DNA from: Siphonodentalium dalli
Lineage: Eukaryota > Mollusca > Scaphopoda > Gadilida > Siphonodentaliidae
DNA: 64,000 bases
Direction of reading: 5' to 3'
Assembly (NCBI GenBank): GCA_032622095.1
Contig: CP136063.1
Coordinates: 179,409,956-179,473,955, forward strand
This document shows positions 63,776 through 64,000 of this stretch, in pieces. Each line of letters begins with the position of its first letter. Within the stretch, counting starts at the first letter, position 1. The position numbers were made by a program, and so were the translations under genes. Below the pieces are notes generated by a model. The model ran no database searches and had not been told where the DNA came from. It saw only the letters and a list, made by a program, of their open reading frames with translations.

Positions 63776-64000
63776 ACTAGCCCGAACGAAGTCGAGTACA
63801 TCAGCTAGTCTAATATATATTTTGGACATTTGTCTGTCTGTTTGTCTGTTAGCTATGGCCTGGAAAACTGCCTGACAGATTTGACGAAATTTGATACCTA
63901 AGGGAAATTATTTCCAGGGAGTATTTTGAACGGGTCAAATGTTGATCCCGACCTGACTTTGACATTCAAAAAGATCAATTCAAGGTCAAATCTGGTAAAA
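63776..64000 (+). repeat. Dispersed repeat (copy 2), cut by the window end
   Basis: Contains 'gcccgaacgaagtcgagtac', 'gtctgtctgtttgtctgtta', 'tttgacgaaatttgatacct' and 'caattcaaggtcaaatctgg'. These are the reverse complements of landmarks in 4131-4453, in reversed order. An unnamed mobile-type element with a 'tctaatatatattttgg' junction. Confidence 0.65.

Noticed and set aside
1-64000. CRISPR array, operon, phage or plasmid features
   Set aside because: Direct repeats here are transposon-derived or minisatellite, and the coding sequence is spliced. There is no sign of a prokaryotic system.
1-64000. tRNA or rRNA genes
   Set aside because: No box A/B pair with a cloverleaf and no conserved rRNA core were recognised by eye. 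A tRNAscan-SE or Infernal run would be decisive.

Overview
The window is animal (metazoan) genomic DNA, AT-rich, with many short spliced exons, GT-AG introns full of foldback transposon relics, and transposase and retrotransposon remnants. No bacterial, plasmid or viral gene organisation is visible. The repeat style (Tc1-type foldback MITEs, tandem gacgga-type repeats, LINE tails) suggests a marine invertebrate, perhaps a lophotrochozoan. That placement is a weak inference.

Left half (1-36,694, plus strand): one gene, or the 3' three quarters of it. I joined 24 exons by hand at GT-AG sites with matching phases. They give 16,653 coding bases (5,550 codons plus stop) with no internal stop. The product is a giant large-lipid-transfer-protein (LLTP) of the apolipophorin/apolipoprotein B type. 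Exons 1-8 carry the beta-sheet regions that follow the vitellogenin-type lipid-transport domain, whose N-terminal part must lie upstream of the window. Exon 9 is a single 11,241-bp exon built from a 54-residue (162-bp) repeat starting with T-P-F-E-N-Y-like motifs. Exons 10-12 continue the beta region. Exons 13-17 are helical or coiled-coil. Exons 18-20 are a von Willebrand factor D domain with a following Cys-rich segment. Exons 21-22 look like a vWFA-type fold without its metal-binding residues. Exons 23-24 form a Cys-rich tail. The protein is probably secreted and carries lipid in haemolymph or coelomic fluid.

The introns hold at least five families of short inverted-repeat elements. One TA-flanked Tc1/mariner-type MITE occurs seven times in introns and once just downstream. 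Two copies bracket exon 15 closely and could affect its splicing.

Middle (36,695-38,711): 3' UTR, a 29-bp minisatellite and one MITE.

Right half (38,712-61,526): a tandem array of an approximately 8.2-kb unit (8,125 bp, 8,267 bp, then a truncated 6,423 bp). Each unit carries nested inverted repeats, a hAT-family transposase C-terminal fragment (minus strand; intact only in unit 3, broken differently in units 1 and 2), a perfect 24-bp hairpin and tandem 'aagatggctgc' repeats. Units 1 and 2 also carry a LINE reverse-transcriptase C-terminal fragment and an ~82-bp tandem repeat. The last 2.5 kb is mostly unrecognised, with a possible exon, a GAT-rich microsatellite and an inverted copy of a dispersed repeat also found in intron 5.
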